Shown: in pieces, positions 55,201 to 58,200 of the stretch
Position numbering within the stretch: the first letter of the stretch is position 1
How the letters are laid out: each line of letters begins with the position of its first letter
NCBI GenBank assembly: GCA_037349315.1
Contig: JBAIAC010000006.1
Coordinates: forward strand, 54,246,501-54,310,500
DNA: 64,000 nt
Direction of reading: 5' to 3'
DNA from: Chelydra serpentina
Taxonomy: Eukaryota > Chordata > Testudines > Chelydridae
Translations under genes and position numbers: made by a program
The notes under the pieces: generated by a model
Databases searched by the model: none
Told to the model about the DNA's origin: nothing
The model's input: only the letters and a program-made list of their open reading frames with translations

Positions 55201-58200
55201 GGTGGGAAGTCCCGATTTTCAGGTCTTCTCATCTGGTCACCCTAGATGGAACTATCAAAATAAGCATGGACCGTTACATTAAAAACACATATCAGGTACA
55301 TTCCAGTTAACAATAAACTTTTGTAAAAGAGCTCACCTTCTTCTCCACTAACCAATTCACCCAGCTGTTCATCAACACCTGAGCACACTTGTGAGATTAT
55401 TTCATTCTGTATATCCACTATTCCGTCAAAATTTGCCACGTTAAAAACATGCTTCAAGGATGGCTGAGATGCCATTAGTTTCAGTTCTTTTGCATCTGCT
55501 GCTTTGATTCCTAAAAGTTATGACAGATGAGACCATATTATGTGTATAACATTTAGATCTTTTACGTGTATTTTTAAAGTTTTAAAGCATCTTGGAATAA
55601 AGCTGATGCAGGTTAAGCTCTGTAATTACTAACAACCAGGCTACTAAAACTTAATTAAAGCTGTGGATTAATGCAGTAGACTTTTACTTAATGAGGTCAT
55701 ATGTCAAACTGAGTTTGTCGGTCATATCCTAGTCTCCATCTGGACACGTTACAAAACTACCACACAGTTTGGCACAGCTGGGACTCTCTGCTCAGAAGAG
55801 ACCAAAGGGCCAGGTACCATGCATTGAACATCCCAAGCCTGTAAAATGCATGAATCAAGCTACTGTTAGAATGTTAATGCCTCACTTTAATGAGCATTAA
55901 ATTTACCCACAATATTAAATAGTAACAATAATTAATGAATAACTGATATACCCAAGGAGAAGACTTCAACTCCTACGTTGCGAAGCTCTCTTGCAGGAAT
56001 TTCAACTTCATCTTGAGATTTTCCATCCGTAATGATGATTGCTACTTTAGGAATGCCTTTTCTTGCTCCAGCAGATTCAGTGAATGCATTCCTAATCAGA
56101 TATTCAATAGCTTCGCCTAAAAACAACAAAATGCTTTTCTTAGGTATGAGTGAACTAGGATGTAAATAGAATTTCAACTGTAAAATAAAATGCTATACAA
56201 ACAGACTTCGGGGGAAGTTTTTCCCTCAACTATTGCTTTCAGCTTTCATATGTTATCAAAAAGCTAAAATCTGTACCTGTCATTGTATTGCCACCTTTGT
56301 AAGGTATTCTTTTAATTGCATCAAGAAGATCATTCCTTCTGAAATACTGATTTAAGTTGAACTCAGTTCTTGTATCAGTACTGTACTGAACAACTCCAAT
56401 TCGTGTCTTTTCTTGCCCAATGTCAAAAGCCGATACAAGAGTCCCCATGAAGTCCAAAATATATCTGAAGTTACTTCTCCCCACACTCCACGAGCCATCC
56501 ACAAGAAAAACTAAATCTGTCAGTGCACTGACGGAACATTCTGAAACATATTAAAAACAACACAAATCTTCTTAACAGAACAATGACAGATTGCTTACAT
56601 GTCAATATCTCCAAACACTTTCACTATCCCATACCATAGTCAAAAGCTATCAGTTAAAAATGAACAATAGAAATCTAACAAGTAGAAGCCAAGCCAAACA
56701 GAAATTAAACAAATTAGAATCCTTATTTGAAATATCTGACTTGGGTTGGATACCATTCACCTAGCTTTAGTGACATATTTACGGGGAGGATATTCCAGAA
56801 ACAGAGAACAGTTCAAAGAAATTCATTATAATAACACTGATAAGCACTGGGGCAGAAATAGTAAATACTGCACAAAACATTCAATGCTTTTGGTGGAAAT
56901 TAACTTTACTAAACCACTAATAAAATATAGTATTTGTAAAATGTGTTAAAATGTGATTTTGGAAGTGATAGACTCCTTTTTTGTATGACACATTGATCAT
57001 CTATGCAAAAATCACACAACCCTGTTAAACTTTTTATAACTTTTATAAAATAGACCTATTAATTAATGGGTCTAATCTGAATCAACAGCCAGTTGCTTGT
57101 GGCCAAATGTGTCTTTGCATATGTATAAACCTCCCATTGATGTCAAAAGGAGATCTGCATATCTGTAGGAAGAATTTGTCCCTGAGGGCCAAATCCTGGG
57201 CTTTGGTCCATTTACAGCACAGGACCCACCAAAGCCGTGCAACCCAACCAGACTTCAAAGCCACAAAGAACTATTTGTGCGCTAAAGGAGGAAGCCAGCC
57301 TCAGAAGTGGCTATGTAACACCAGCTCTTCCACTGCCCAGAAGTGGTATCACAGTCTCTCTCTACCTAGGAACTAAGGGATGACATTGGAGAGGCACTGA
57401 GCATGTGCGGCCTGAGCTCCTGATGGCAAGTCTTGGTTGGAGAAACTGAATGGAGCTGCACACCCTCAACGGGGGCCTTCCAACTGGCAGTTCCAAAACG
57501 GAACTGTCCATCAGGAGCTCGGGCTGGGGTCAAAGAGCACCTTGTCCTGCAGTGATCAGTAGTTACAAAGGGAGACACACAGCTCCTGCAGCAGTGCACA
57601 CACCCCCAATATACAATGTTGTAGAAGGATTTGATGCTGGGGAAGAATAAATTCTGATACCGCTCTTCTCTCCCTCCCCCACCCTTATCCCCACATGGCA
57701 GCAGTATAGGTTTTTTCTGCAACCCTATGTGTCCTCAGCAGGGAGACATTTATTAAAGGGCTGAGATATGCATAGGGCTGCTCAGAGGACGTAAGTTTAT
57801 TTATGTGAAATCCCTGGCGCTCAGCCCAGATTTGCACCTCTTTCCCACAGAGAGGCAGCAGATTTTCAGACCCTCCTCGAGTTTGGTCAGCCCAGCACAC
57901 ACAGCCAGATTACACGTTAGTACAACCTTACTGCTAAACAACATAGGCACAGGATTTGACTTTATCATCTGATCCAAAGCCCTTTGGGAGACTTTGCACT
58001 GACTTAACTGGGTTTTGGATCAAACCGTTAGTTACCTCTAAAAAGTCACATAAGCTGGAAGACAAAAAACGTACTTTGTATCTGAGTCTGGTCAAGCTTC
58101 TTGTCCTCTGGACTCACTGGAACACCTGTCTGAACTAAACAAACCACAACATAAACAGGATTAGTGAAAGGGAAACAAGAAATTGTCAGTTGACTGTAAG

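Noticed and set aside
57100..57722. Open frames of 89 and 118 codons on opposite strands
   Set aside because: No recognisable domain, no splice context fitting COL12A1 and no codon pattern; treated as chance frames in an intron.
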